NCBI GenBank assembly: GCA_002483105.1
Contig: DLHG01000013.1
Coordinates: 930,001 to 994,000 of the forward strand
From: Bacteroidetes bacterium UBA7674
GTDB taxonomy: Bacteria; Bacteroidota; Bacteroidia; Chitinophagales; Chitinophagaceae
DNA length: 64,000 nucleotides
Direction: 5' to 3'
In this document: piece after piece, positions 8,046 to 17,008 of the stretch
How positions within the stretch are numbered: the stretch's first letter is position 1
Layout of the letters: each line of letters opens with the position of its first letter
Made by a program: the position numbers and the translations under genes
Notes under the pieces: model-generated
Databases searched by the model: none
Told to the model about the DNA's origin: nothing
The model's input: only the letters and a program-made list of their open reading frames with translations

Positions 8046-8978
8046 ATGTCATTATCTGTAAAACATCTGTTGGGCATCAAGGAACTGCAAACGCAGGATA
8101 TTGAGCTTATTTTCCGCACGGCAGACACATTTAAACAGGTTTTGCAAAGGCAGATCAAGAAAGTGCCTGCACTGAGAGATACTACTGTTGCCAATATATT
8201 CTTCGAAAATTCTACCCGCACCCGCATATCATTTGAGCTCGCCGAAAAAAGGCTGAGTGCAGACACAATCAACTTCGCAGCATCTGGTTCTTCTGTATCA
8301 AAAGGTGAAACCCTTATAGATACAGTAAACAACATCCTGGCCATGAAAGTGGATATGGTCGTGATGCGCCACTCTGCAAGCGGAGCCCCATGGTTCTTAG
8401 CGAATCATATAGACGCCAGCATCATCAACGCGGGCGATGGTACTAACGAACACCCCACACAAGCTTTACTCGATGCCTTCTCTATCAGGGAAAGGCTGGG
8501 AGACATAAAAGGAAAACGCATCACCATCATAGGTGACATCATGCACTCGCGTGTGGCGCTGAGCAATATCTTCTGCCTGAAGAAACTCGGCGCGGAGGTA
8601 ATGGTTGCTGGTCCGCCAACACTCATACCGAAGCACATACAAGACCTCGGCGTAAAAGTAGAGTACGATGTAAAGAAAGCCCTGGAATGGGCTGAAGTAG
8701 CCAACGTACTCCGCATACAACTGGAGCGTCAGCATAAGCCGCTGTTCTCTACACTCAGGGAATATGCACTCTACTATGGCATCAATAAATCAATGCTCGA
8801 TAGCCTGAACAAAGAAATGGTCATCATGCACCCCGGCCCGATAAACAGGGGCGTGGAAATAAACTCCGATGTAGCCGACAGCAAAAACTCCATCATCCTC
8901 GACCAGGTAGAGAATGGTGTAGCGATAAGGATGGCGGTGATATATCTGTTATCTGGGAAAGGTGATTTAGGGGAGTAG
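8046..8978 (+). CDS. pyrB: Aspartate carbamoyltransferase catalytic subunit
   Basis: A 310-residue enzyme that condenses carbamoyl phosphate and aspartate, the committed step of pyrimidine synthesis. The carbamoyl-phosphate loop FFENSTRTRISFE is at about 52-64, the HPTQALLD motif in the middle, and HPGPINRGVEI near the C-terminus. Length is typical. It is the second gene of a pyrR-pyrB unit, and a small membrane-protein gene follows after only 4 bp. No regulatory subunit gene (pyrI) is nearby. Confidence 0.96.
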   Translation: MSLSVKHLLGIKELQTQDIELIFRTADTFKQVLQRQIKKVPALRDTTVANIFFENSTRTRISFELAEKRLSADTINFAASGSSVSKGETLIDTVNNILAMKVDMVVMRHSASGAPWFLANHIDASIINAGDGTNEHPTQALLDAFSIRERLGDIKGKRITIIGDIMHSRVALSNIFCLKKLGAEVMVAGPPTLIPKHIQDLGVKVEYDVKKALEWAEVANVLRIQLERQHKPLFSTLREYALYYGINKSMLDSLNKEMVIMHPGPINRGVEINSDVADSKNSIILDQVENGVAIRMAVIYLLSGKGDLGE

Positions 8979-8982
8979 ATTT

Positions 8983-9312
8983 ATGAACAAAGTACTACCA
9001 CTGCGCCTCTTTCTATATTTAGTTTTTTCCGTTTACATCTTAGGAGCGTTATTTCGTATACAACATTGGCCTAATGGTCGATTGCTGTTGCAGATAAGCA
9101 TCATACTGGAGCTGATATTTTCCATTCTTGTATTTGTTGAAATACTAAAGTCCCGAAAAGCGTCTGCCACTACAAAAATGTTTTGGATCGTAGGCTGTTT
9201 CATTGCATTGGCCACAGCTCTTTTATTGCCATTTGGCGCAATCTTATATTTTATACTTGGTCTCATATATTTAAAGAAGGGGAGTCCTCAATTTCTTTAT
9301 GTTTCACGTTAG
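8983..9312 (+). CDS. Small membrane protein, GldL-like N-terminal motif
   Basis: A 109-residue protein with three hydrophobic helices (about 5-22, 33-51 and 68-95). The sequence ALFRIQHWPNG after the first helix resembles the motif found in GldL and related small Bacteroidota membrane proteins. It starts 4 bp after pyrB, suggesting translational coupling, although a pyrimidine role is not implied. The cytosolic tail is short. The function is unknown. Confidence 0.75.
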   Translation: MNKVLPLRLFLYLVFSVYILGALFRIQHWPNGRLLLQISIILELIFSILVFVEILKSRKASATTKMFWIVGCFIALATALLLPFGAILYFILGLIYLKKGSPQFLYVSR

Positions 9313-9375
9313 AATGACAATACCCATTTTGATTCAATATGAGTTGGCAAAAGCCCGTTAAGTCATATATAATCC

Positions 9376-9383
9376 TATCTTTG
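9376..9383 (+). promoter_or_regulatory. -7 box (TATCTTTG) for accD-smpB
   Basis: Perfect TAnnTTTG, 42 bases before the accD start. No clear -33 TTTG at the usual distance is seen. Confidence 0.5.
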
Positions 9384-9425
9384 CACCGTATTTAACAATT
9401 TTATTGTTTACCAATATTTCGCAAT

Positions 9426-10301
9426 ATGTCTACCTGGTTTCGCCGCGTAAGGAAGAACATTTTAACTAGTACTCACGAGAAGAAAGAAGCTCCTGATGGC
9501 GTTTGGCATAAATGCCCGGAGTGTAAGACCACCAATACCAAAAAGGACCTGGAAGAACATTTCTATGTGTGCCCCAAATGCAACTATCATAACCGCATCA
9601 ATTCTGTAGAGTATTTCGACATCTTATTTGATGAGCAGGAGTACGAAACACTCTTCGACAATATAGTTCCTAAGGACAAGCTCGGCTTCGTTGACGTAAA
9701 AGCCTACGATGCCAGGTTAGTAGATGCACAAAAAGCTACCGGGCTGAAAGATGCCATGACCGTTGGTGTAGGAAATATAGATGGTAAAGGTTTGGTGATC
9801 GCCTGTATGAATTTCAATTTCATCGGTGGTTCTATGGGTTCTGTAGTAGGAGAGAAGATAGCTCGTGGTATAGACTATGCTATCGAGCACAAGCTTCCTT
9901 TCATGATCATCTCTAAGTCGGGTGGTGCGCGTATGATGGAAAGTGCATTCTCGCTGATGCAAATGGCAAAGAGTTCTGCTAAGCTGACTCAACTCGCAAA
10001 AGCAGGATTACCATATATCTCGTTCATGACCGACCCGACAACGGGTGGTGTTACTGCTTCATACGCAATGCTGGGTGATATCAATATCGCTGAGCCTAAA
10101 GCGCTGATAGGTTTTGCGGGACCACGCGTTATTAAAGAAACAATTAAAAAAGATCTACCGGCAGGTTTCCAGCGTTCTGAGTTTTTATTGGAGCATGGAT
10201 TCCTTGATTTCATAGTAGAACGCCAAAACCTGAAACATAAATTGTCACAGGTTATTAGTTGGTTCACGAATAATCCGATAACTACCGCATCAGCTAACTA
10301 A
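9426..10301 (+). CDS. accD: Acetyl-CoA carboxylase carboxyltransferase subunit beta
   Basis: A 291-residue subunit that with AccA transfers the carboxyl group from biotin to acetyl-CoA, the first step of fatty-acid synthesis. The N-terminal four-cysteine zinc ribbon is visible (C30, C33, C49, C52). The crotonase-fold core contains FIGGSMGSVVGEKI and ISKSGGARMMES, both typical of AccD. SmpB follows after 11 bp, so the two are probably co-transcribed. accA and biotin carboxylase genes are not in the window. Confidence 0.96.
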   Translation: MSTWFRRVRKNILTSTHEKKEAPDGVWHKCPECKTTNTKKDLEEHFYVCPKCNYHNRINSVEYFDILFDEQEYETLFDNIVPKDKLGFVDVKAYDARLVDAQKATGLKDAMTVGVGNIDGKGLVIACMNFNFIGGSMGSVVGEKIARGIDYAIEHKLPFMIISKSGGARMMESAFSLMQMAKSSAKLTQLAKAGLPYISFMTDPTTGGVTASYAMLGDINIAEPKALIGFAGPRVIKETIKKDLPAGFQRSEFLLEHGFLDFIVERQNLKHKLSQVISWFTNNPITTASAN

Positions 10302-10312
10302 GCTGATACATC

Positions 10313-10762
10313 ATGGCCGAAAAAATTTACATAAAGAATCGCCCTGCAACTTATGAGTATGCGATAGAGGATAAAATGACAGCGGGTATCATGCTTACCG
10401 GTTCTGAAATTAAATCTATACGCAACAGCAAGGTGAGCTTCAACGATAGCTATTGCCTTTTTGATAAAGGGGAGCTTTGGATGAAGAACCTCCACATTGC
10501 CGATTATGTAAACGCCGGCTATGCAGGGCACGACAATGTTCGCGATCGCAAACTATTGCTCAACAGGAAGGAACTGAACAAGTGGGCAACGAAAGTAAGA
10601 GAAAAAGGCCTGACGATAGTTCCGCTCGCCATCTTCATTAACGATAATGGATACGCTAAGGTCGAAATAGGCTTAGGCAAAGGAAAGAAACTACACGACA
10701 AACGTGAAACTATAAAGAATAGGGACATTGATAAAGAAATAAAAAGGCACCTCAGCAGGTAG
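10313..10762 (+). CDS. smpB: SsrA-binding protein SmpB
   Basis: A 149-residue RNA-binding protein that brings tmRNA to stalled ribosomes. It shows the family core YEYAIEDKMTAGIMLTGSEIKS, SFNDSYCLFD, LLLNRKELNKW and the basic C-terminal tail KGKKLHDKRETIKNRD that enters the decoding site. Length is normal. It is the second gene after accD, and its last codons form part of a terminator hairpin. The tmRNA gene itself is not seen nearby. Confidence 0.96.
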   Translation: MAEKIYIKNRPATYEYAIEDKMTAGIMLTGSEIKSIRNSKVSFNDSYCLFDKGELWMKNLHIADYVNAGYAGHDNVRDRKLLLNRKELNKWATKVREKGLTIVPLAIFINDNGYAKVEIGLGKGKKLHDKRETIKNRDIDKEIKRHLSR

Positions 10763-10771
10763 CCTTTTTAG
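10741..10771 (+). terminator. Terminator overlapping the smpB 3' end
   Basis: AAAAAGGCACCT pairs with AGGTAGCCTTTTT (one bulged A), followed by further T residues. The stem starts inside the last codons of smpB. Confidence 0.75.
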
Positions 10772-10816
10772 TTTTTATTCAGTTCCTTATTTTATTTATA
10801 GCCGTGGTAATCTAAG

Positions 10817-10863
10817 CTCTCCTCCTTTTTTCAAGGAGGAGTACCCGAAGGGTGAGGTGGTCT
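10817..10863. repeat. C-rich hairpin repeat (CTCCTCCTT type), copy at smpB
   Basis: CTCCTCCTT pairs with AAGGAGGAG, then TACCCGAAGGGTGAGGTGGT. Near-identical copies lie at 22346-22392 and, truncated, at 23690-23735. It belongs to a family of dispersed repeats in this genome. Confidence 0.7.
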
Positions 10864-10880
10864 AATCCTGGTTCAAAACC

Positions 10881-12209
10881 TTATTCTACTTCTTCTGTAA
10901 AGTTAATGCCGTGATGGCTGAGCTCTGTAAGTATCGGCCTGTAGATAGAGGGCATATTAGGTATCACCACTCCTTTTATCAGGCTGACCTTTTTCGTTAA
11001 GATAAGCTTCGCCAGTATTGCCATAGGTAGTCCAACAGTTTTTGCCATAGCAGAGTGTTCAGCATCCTCACCTTTGAGCACCATACTACTGATGAGCTTA
11101 TTCTTTTTGCCTTTGTGCAGGTATTCTACCTCATGCTGCATCACCACCATGTCTTTATCACGCGGAGCCATTTGCCACCTGTCTAATAGTAAGGTCAAAA
11201 GTATATCGCCTGATGATGCACTGCCTGTGCCCAATGATACCTCATCAAACACGCCCAGCCATTTCAACATGCTCATCACTTTATCATCCTTATCTATGCC
11301 TAACTTTTTAGCAACATGTTCTTCAAGCGAACCGGCAGTATAACCCGTTTTCGCTTTCATCCAAGAGGCATAGGTCTGTCCGTCTTTCTTGAAAGAATCA
11401 TTCTCTACAGTTATACCCAATGCTACTACGGCACACCATCCTTTGGTAAATGAAGGATGACGTAGGGTAGCCCTCATGAAATTTTTTATATCAGGTACTT
11501 CGTAGATGTCAAGATAACTTAGTGAATCTCTGTTAGGGTAGTACGACAAACTGCCCAGGCCATTCACTTTTATTTTCTTAGAACTGTCAAACATATCAGC
11601 GTATGCCACTTCTACGTTCTTTCCGTTTTGTAAATACTTGGCGCCGCTCGCGCCCGCTGTTACAATGTTCTTTGGGTTCCAGCTGAATTTGTAATGCCAT
11701 GGATTGTTGTCCGACTCCGGAGCTATCAATCCGCCACAATAAGATTTAAAAGAAGTAATGACTGCAGCAACACGCTGTATGCCATGAATGATCTGGCTGG
11801 CTGTCATGTGATCAATACCGGGATCTAAGCCCATCTCGCACATAAACATAAGTCCGGCTTCTTTTACAGCTGCGTCCATTTCCCGCATTTCGGGGGAGAT
11901 GTATGACGAGGTGATCAGGTTCTTTTTATGTTTCAGGCAATCTTTAGCAAGGTGTATATGTAGGTGGGGAGGCATTAACGACACTACAAGATCAGCACGC
12001 GTTACCAATGGTTCACGTTGCTCAGCATTGGTAATATCAATAACTGCTGCTTCAGCATAAGGGCTGCCCTGGGTTTTTTCGGTTATTGCGTCGGAGCTTC
12101 CATCAGCAACAATAACTTTCCACTTGTGTCTTGGTGCGTTTGATAAAAGATATTGTATTAGATAGATAGAGGATTTACCGGCGCCTGCAACCAGTATAGT
12201 CTGCATCAT
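10881..12209 (-). CDS. Saccharopine dehydrogenase-like reductase
   Basis: A 442-residue protein. The N-terminal Rossmann motif ILVAGAGKSSIYLIQYLL is followed by RADLVVSLMPPHLHIHLAK, then MCEMGLDPGIDHMTA, a hallmark of the saccharopine dehydrogenase C-terminal domain. The length matches the yeast Lys9 type. In bacteria such enzymes act in lysine breakdown or in carboxynorspermidine synthesis; the absence of neighbours from either pathway leaves the substrate open. The start could be either of two adjacent ATGs (12209 or 12206). Confidence 0.85.
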   Translation of the reverse strand: MMQTILVAGAGKSSIYLIQYLLSNAPRHKWKVIVADGSSDAITEKTQGSPYAEAAVIDITNAEQREPLVTRADLVVSLMPPHLHIHLAKDCLKHKKNLITSSYISPEMREMDAAVKEAGLMFMCEMGLDPGIDHMTASQIIHGIQRVAAVITSFKSYCGGLIAPESDNNPWHYKFSWNPKNIVTAGASGAKYLQNGKNVEVAYADMFDSSKKIKVNGLGSLSYYPNRDSLSYLDIYEVPDIKNFMRATLRHPSFTKGWCAVVALGITVENDSFKKDGQTYASWMKAKTGYTAGSLEEHVAKKLGIDKDDKVMSMLKWLGVFDEVSLGTGSASSGDILLTLLLDRWQMAPRDKDMVVMQHEVEYLHKGKKNKLISSMVLKGEDAEHSAMAKTVGLPMAILAKLILTKKVSLIKGVVIPNMPSIYRPILTELSHHGINFTEEVE

Positions 12210-12266
12210 CTATTTTTAAATTATAGTGCCTTAGTTAATAATGATCAAAAGTAATAGTATTGTCGC

Positions 12267-12274
12267 TATTTTTG
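12267..12274 (+). promoter_or_regulatory. -7 box (TATTTTTG) for the thioesterase gene
   Basis: Perfect TAnnTTTG, about 50 bases before the ATG at 12326, in the divergent gap with the saccharopine-dehydrogenase-like gene. Confidence 0.5.
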
Positions 12275-12325
12275 TAGTGCAAACTTATTTAATTTAATTG
12301 AATATCCCTTAATTATCATTCATTT

Positions 12326-12754
12326 ATGTCTGCAATTTGGAAACAATATGGCATTTCCCCGGAAAAATTAAATACTCAACTGCTCAATACATTGGGCGAA
12401 ACACTTGGTATAAAATTTATACATATAGGAGATAATTATCTAATTGCTTCAATGCCAGTTAATAGTACTACCCATCAACCTTATGGCCTTTTGCATGGAG
12501 GCGCATCAGCCGCACTGGCAGAAACTGTTGGCAGCGTGGCCTCCTGGCTATCTATAGACCCGGAAAAACAGTTATGCGTTGGGATAGAGATAAATTGTAA
12601 TCATGTAAGGGGTAAAAAAGAGGGTATCGTTACCGCAAGGGTTGAGCCATTACACATAGGCGCTACCACTCATGTATGGGATATAAAAATAACTGACGAA
12701 CGTGAAAAACTGGTCTGTGTGAGCAGATTGACATGTGCCATTTTGAAGAAGTAA
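12326..12754 (+). CDS. Hotdog-fold acyl-CoA thioesterase (PaaI/MenI-like)
   Basis: A 142-residue single hotdog domain. The PYGLLHGGASAALAETVGS segment matches the catalytic helix of the PaaI/YdiI/MenI group, where the Glu of AAxAExxG acts as base. CVGIEINCNHVRG and the final strands VWDIKITDEREKLVCVSR complete the fold. In Bacteroidota a member of this group hydrolyses 1,4-dihydroxy-2-naphthoyl-CoA in menaquinone synthesis; here no men genes are adjacent, so the substrate is only a guess. Confidence 0.85.
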   Translation: MSAIWKQYGISPEKLNTQLLNTLGETLGIKFIHIGDNYLIASMPVNSTTHQPYGLLHGGASAALAETVGSVASWLSIDPEKQLCVGIEINCNHVRGKKEGIVTARVEPLHIGATTHVWDIKITDEREKLVCVSRLTCAILKK

Positions 12755-12874
12755 AATCATGCACTTTTACAAGCCTTTTTCATCAAATATTTCCTTTCTT
12801 TTTAGTGTTATCAACACCTTATCAACGATGCGATTTTAAAGGGTTTTTAACCCCTAAAAACGCTTGTTTTTCCG

Positions 12875-12882
12875 TATATTTG
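12875..12882 (+). promoter_or_regulatory. -7 box (TATATTTG) for gyrA
   Basis: Perfect TAnnTTTG, 25 bases before the gyrA ATG at 12908. Confidence 0.6.
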
Positions 12883-12907
12883 CGAGTCTTTTTCTAATCC
12901 CAATTTA

Positions 12908-15586
12908 ATGGATCAAAATAACCAGGATTTAACTCCTCAGGAGGATAGTAACGAAAGTGATAAGATCGTTCAGGTAAACATTGAAGAGCAGATGAAAACC
13001 GCTTATATCGACTACTCTATGTCGGTAATAGTGGGTCGTGCCCTTCCTGATGTTCGCGACGGTTTGAAACCCGTACACAGGCGTGTACTCTTTGCCATGC
13101 ACGAGCTCGGCAATACTTTCAATAAGCCATATAAGAAATGCGCCCGTATAGTGGGTGAGGTACTGGGTAAGTATCACCCGCACGGTGATACATCTGTGTA
13201 TGATGCTATGGTGCGTATGGCGCAACCTTGGAGCATGCGCTACATGATGGTGGACGGCCAGGGTAACTATGGCTCGCAAGATGGTGACGGACCGGCAGCA
13301 ATGCGTTATACAGAGGCACGTTTACAACGCCTTGGTGAAGCCATGCTGGAAGACATCGAAAAAGAAACAGTTGACTTCACACTCAACTTCGATGATTCCC
13401 TTGAAGAACCGACTGTACTGCCTACACGAATCCCTACTTTGTTAGTGAATGGTTCATCCGGTATCGCCGTAGGTATGGCGACCAATATGATGCCGCACAA
13501 TCTTACTGAAGTTATTGATGGTTGTGTTGCGTACATCGAGAACAAAGAGATAACGATAGACGAACTGATGAAGTTCGTTAAGGCTCCTGATTTTCCCACA
13601 GGCGGTATCATCTATGGTATAGATGGTATTAAAGCCGGTATGCATACCGGCCGTGGCAGGGTAGTGCTTCGCGGTAAAGTTACCGTTGAGACTATGAAGA
13701 ACGGTAAGGAAATGATCATCATTACCGAAGTGCCTTACCAGGTAAGCCGTGATGCGCTTGCAGAAAAGATCGGTTACTTAGTTAATAACAAGATCATAGA
13801 TGGCATCACACACGTTGCCAACGAATCAAATAAAGAAGGTACACGCCTTGTAGTGGAACTTCGCCGTGACGCTGTAGCACAGGTTGTGATCAACCAGCTA
13901 TACAAGTACAGTGAACTGCAAACGTCTTATGGTATCAATAACGTTGCATTGGTTGGTGGCCGTCCGCGCACACTGAACCTCAAGGACATGATCTCTGAGT
14001 TCGTGATCTTCCGTCACCAGATAGTTGTGAAGCGTACAGAGTATGAACTGCGTGAAGCTGAAAAACGTGCACACATCTTAGAAGGTTATCTCATAGCACT
14101 GGATCATCTTGACGAAGTCATCGCGTTGATACGCAATTCTGCTAATCCGGACGTTGCTAAAACAGGTTTGATAGAGAAATTCGGCATGTCTGAGATACAG
14201 GCAAAAGCTGTATTGGAACTCCGCTTACAGCGTCTTACAGGCATGGAGCGTGAAAAAATACGTGAAGAGCATGCTGAGCTGATGAAGCTGATTGGCCATC
14301 TTAAATTAATTCTTTCTGATGAAGACATGCGTTATGGTATCATCAAAGAAGAATTACTGGAAGTACAAAAGAAATTCGGCGACGAACGTAAGAGTGAGAT
14401 ACAATACCTCGCTAACGAAATGCGCATAGAAGACCTGATAGAAGAAGAAGATGTGGTGATCACAGTTTCTCACTTAGGTTATGTTAAGCGTACTTCAGTG
14501 GCTGAGTATCGTTCACAAAAACGTGGTGGTCGTGGCGCAATGGCTGGCCGTACCCGTAACGAAGATTTCATAGAACACCTGTTCATTGCCTCTACGCACC
14601 ATACGCTTCTGTTCTTCACTGAAAAAGGACGTTGCTACTGGCTGAAGGTGTATGAGATACCGGAAGCTGATAAAAATGCCAAGGGTCGTGCAATACAAAA
14701 CCTGATACAAATTCCACAGGACGATAAGATACGTACCATTATAGATGTACCTCGCCTGGAAGATAAAGACCACATACAACAACATAGTGTAGTGCTTTGT
14801 ACCAAGCAGGGTATCATCAAGAAAACCAAGCTGGAAGATTTCAGTCGCCCTCGTTCTAATGGTATTAATGCGATCACCATCCAGGATGGTGACCAGCTTC
14901 TTGATGTCTCTCTGACAGATGGTAACAGCTACATAATGATGGCGGTGAAGTCGGGTAGGGCGATATGCTTTGAAGAAAGCAAGGTGCGTGAAACCGGCCG
15001 TGGCGCAATCGGTGTATTTGGCATAGAGTTGGAAGATGATAAAGATGAAGTGATCGGTATGGTTTGTGTCATGAAGAAAGACATGAAGCAAAAACAAATA
15101 CTCGTAGTTTCTGAAAGAGGCTTGGGTAAGCGTACTCCGTTCATAGAGCAGTTAGGTGCTGATGAGAATACAGAAGATATGTCTAACCTGCTTACTCTTA
15201 CTGACGAAGAAGGTAAAGAAGCTAAATACCAGCTGGCATATCGTATCACCAACAGGGGTGGTAAGGGTGTGAGAACGATCAACATCACAGAAAAAACAGG
15301 AGCACTCGTAGGTCTGTTATCTGTAGAGCGTGAAGATGATCTGATCATTACTTGTAAGTCAGGTATCACTATTCGTATGAAGGTGGAAGCCATTCGTGAG
15401 GCCGGACGTGCCACACAGGGTGTGAAACTGATAAATATAGATGGTGGTGATGAAATTGCAGCTATCGCCCGCATACAGGAACAGGATGAAGATGAAATAG
15501 TAGACGAAACGGAAGAAGGTGCAGAGAATGGTAGCGTTACCCCGGAAGAAAATAATGAAGCAACTGGGGAAGCTGCTGCGGAATAA
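12908..15586 (+). CDS. gyrA: DNA gyrase subunit A
   Basis: An 892-residue type IIA topoisomerase subunit. The breakage-reunion domain has ALPDVRDGLKPVHRRVLF, HPHGDTSVYDAMVRMAQPW and AAMRYTEARL, with catalytic Tyr134. The position equivalent to E. coli Ser83 is Thr95, and Asp87 is conserved as Asp99. The GyrA-box-type sequence QKRGGRG (about residue 540) marks the start of the C-terminal beta-pinwheel, which favours gyrase over topo IV. The C-terminus is an acidic tail rich in Glu. The gene has its own promoter, and a TPR gene follows after 46 bp. Confidence 0.96.
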   Translation: MDQNNQDLTPQEDSNESDKIVQVNIEEQMKTAYIDYSMSVIVGRALPDVRDGLKPVHRRVLFAMHELGNTFNKPYKKCARIVGEVLGKYHPHGDTSVYDAMVRMAQPWSMRYMMVDGQGNYGSQDGDGPAAMRYTEARLQRLGEAMLEDIEKETVDFTLNFDDSLEEPTVLPTRIPTLLVNGSSGIAVGMATNMMPHNLTEVIDGCVAYIENKEITIDELMKFVKAPDFPTGGIIYGIDGIKAGMHTGRGRVVLRGKVTVETMKNGKEMIIITEVPYQVSRDALAEKIGYLVNNKIIDGITHVANESNKEGTRLVVELRRDAVAQVVINQLYKYSELQTSYGINNVALVGGRPRTLNLKDMISEFVIFRHQIVVKRTEYELREAEKRAHILEGYLIALDHLDEVIALIRNSANPDVAKTGLIEKFGMSEIQAKAVLELRLQRLTGMEREKIREEHAELMKLIGHLKLILSDEDMRYGIIKEELLEVQKKFGDERKSEIQYLANEMRIEDLIEEEDVVITVSHLGYVKRTSVAEYRSQKRGGRGAMAGRTRNEDFIEHLFIASTHHTLLFFTEKGRCYWLKVYEIPEADKNAKGRAIQNLIQIPQDDKIRTIIDVPRLEDKDHIQQHSVVLCTKQGIIKKTKLEDFSRPRSNGINAITIQDGDQLLDVSLTDGNSYIMMAVKSGRAICFEESKVRETGRGAIGVFGIELEDDKDEVIGMVCVMKKDMKQKQILVVSERGLGKRTPFIEQLGADENTEDMSNLLTLTDEEGKEAKYQLAYRITNRGGKGVRTINITEKTGALVGLLSVEREDDLIITCKSGITIRMKVEAIREAGRATQGVKLINIDGGDEIAAIARIQEQDEDEIVDETEEGAENGSVTPEENNEATGEAAAE

Positions 15587-15632
15587 CGTCTATTAGTTAA
15601 TAAATTTTTTAGGATAACATAATTTCAGAAGA

Positions 15633-16886
15633 ATGAGAAAGTTGTTTTTAATAGCAGTAGCGTTTATGTCGGCAGGTAGTGTCGTTGCGCAAAATGCAGC
15701 TATACAGAGTGCGAGAAACTACGCAAAGGAGAAGGATTTTGAAAATGCCAAAAAGTTCATAGACCAGGCGCTTGAAGATCCCAGTACAAAGGACAAGGCG
15801 AAGACCTGGAATGCTAAAGGTGATATATACCTGATGATGATGGAAGATCCTAATTATCAAAAGCAAACGCCTCCTCCTTTTGTGGAAGCTGTAAAGGCCT
15901 ATATGAAAGTGGTAGAGATAGACCCTGATTATGAGCGGGAAGAAATGGACCTGAAGTTGCTGAATATAGCTGAGAACTTTTATAATGGCGGACTGGAAGC
16001 ATATAAGGCTACGTCTTACGCTATGAGTTACCAGTTGTTTTCCGGGGTAACGAAGATTCATGAACTGGAGAAAGGAAAGCGTTTCAAGTCAAATAAAGCG
16101 TTTGATACCATTTCCGCTCGTGCACAGGAGATGATGGCTTACAGTGCTTTGTATGATAAGAAGTATGATGATGCATTGAAAGAGTTCGTGATGTTAAAAG
16201 AGAACCCGATCGTCAGGAATCCGTCGATCTATATTTCGCTCTCTGATATTTATTCAAATCAGAATAAAAGGGATGAACAGTTGAAGATATTGAACGAGGG
16301 CAGAGCTGCTTATCCTGCAGATGCCAACCTTCGCAACGAAGAGATCAACTTCTACATCGTTACAGAACGTACCACGGAGTTAACCAATAAACTCGAAGAG
16401 GCAATAAAGCAAGAGCCAAACAATGGTGAACTGCAGCACACGCTGGCCAACATCTACAACACGCTGGCTAATCCTAAGGAAGGAGCCAAGCCTGCTAATG
16501 CTAAAGAACTAATTGCTAAGGCTGAAGCAGGTTATAAAAAAGCATTGTCTGTATCTCCCGATAATGCAGAGTACAATTTCAACTTCAGCGTACTGTATTA
16601 TATGCAGGCATACGAAATAGTACAGCAAATGAATAAGCTGACTGAGTCTGCTGAGGACATGAAGAAGTACAATGCATGGGGTAAGGAAAAGGACGAGCTA
16701 TTTAAAACCGCACTTCCTTATGCCGAAAAAGCATATGCTATCCTGAGCCCTAAAGAAAGCCAGCTAAAAGGAAAAGAAAAGGAAATATACGCCAGCACAC
16801 TAACTGAGCTTTTCGAACTGTATGCCAAACTCAATATGACTGATAAGGCAAAGGAATTCCAAAAGAAGAAAGACGAATTTAAATAG
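15633..16886 (+). CDS. Secreted or periplasmic tetratricopeptide-repeat protein
   Basis: A 417-residue protein with a clear signal peptide (MRKLFLIAVAFMSAGSVVAQ, cut after about residue 19-20). TPR-like helical pairs follow, for example ARNYAKEKDFENAKKFIDQA, AYMKVVEIDPDYE and ELQHTLANIYNTLANP. Lys and Glu content is high. It lies 46 bp after gyrA with no terminator between, so it may be read from the gyrA promoter. The specific role is unknown; periplasmic TPR proteins usually scaffold other proteins. Confidence 0.85.
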   Translation: MRKLFLIAVAFMSAGSVVAQNAAIQSARNYAKEKDFENAKKFIDQALEDPSTKDKAKTWNAKGDIYLMMMEDPNYQKQTPPPFVEAVKAYMKVVEIDPDYEREEMDLKLLNIAENFYNGGLEAYKATSYAMSYQLFSGVTKIHELEKGKRFKSNKAFDTISARAQEMMAYSALYDKKYDDALKEFVMLKENPIVRNPSIYISLSDIYSNQNKRDEQLKILNEGRAAYPADANLRNEEINFYIVTERTTELTNKLEEAIKQEPNNGELQHTLANIYNTLANPKEGAKPANAKELIAKAEAGYKKALSVSPDNAEYNFNFSVLYYMQAYEIVQQMNKLTESAEDMKKYNAWGKEKDELFKTALPYAEKAYAILSPKESQLKGKEKEIYASTLTELFELYAKLNMTDKAKEFQKKKDEFK

Positions 16887-16910
16887 TCTGTTTTCTTTTA
16901 ATGATATTGA

Positions 16911-16945
16911 AGCCACCCCGACAATAGTCGCGGTGGCTTTTTTTA
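16911..16945 (+). terminator. Terminator after the TPR gene
   Basis: AGCCACC-C-CGAC pairs with GTCG-C-GGTGGCT (one C-C mismatch) around an AATA loop, followed by seven T residues. Confidence 0.85.
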
Positions 16946-16981
16946 TGCCGGTCGAAATCGCTTTTTCAGTCCAAGGCACAT

Positions 16982-16989
16982 TATATTTG
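16982..16989 (+). promoter_or_regulatory. -7 box (TATATTTG) for the first bestrophin gene
   Basis: Perfect TAnnTTTG, 19 bases before the ATG at 17009. Confidence 0.55.
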
Positions 16990-17008
16990 TTCTAAATCAT
17001 TTGCATCT

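Noticed and set aside
14513..15097. Long antisense frame inside gyrA
   Set aside because: It mirrors gyrA codons, has biased composition and no start signals. The same applies to antisense frames in YfhO (1579-2010), the Kir channel (4972-5559) and the isoaspartyl peptidase gene (62113-62712).
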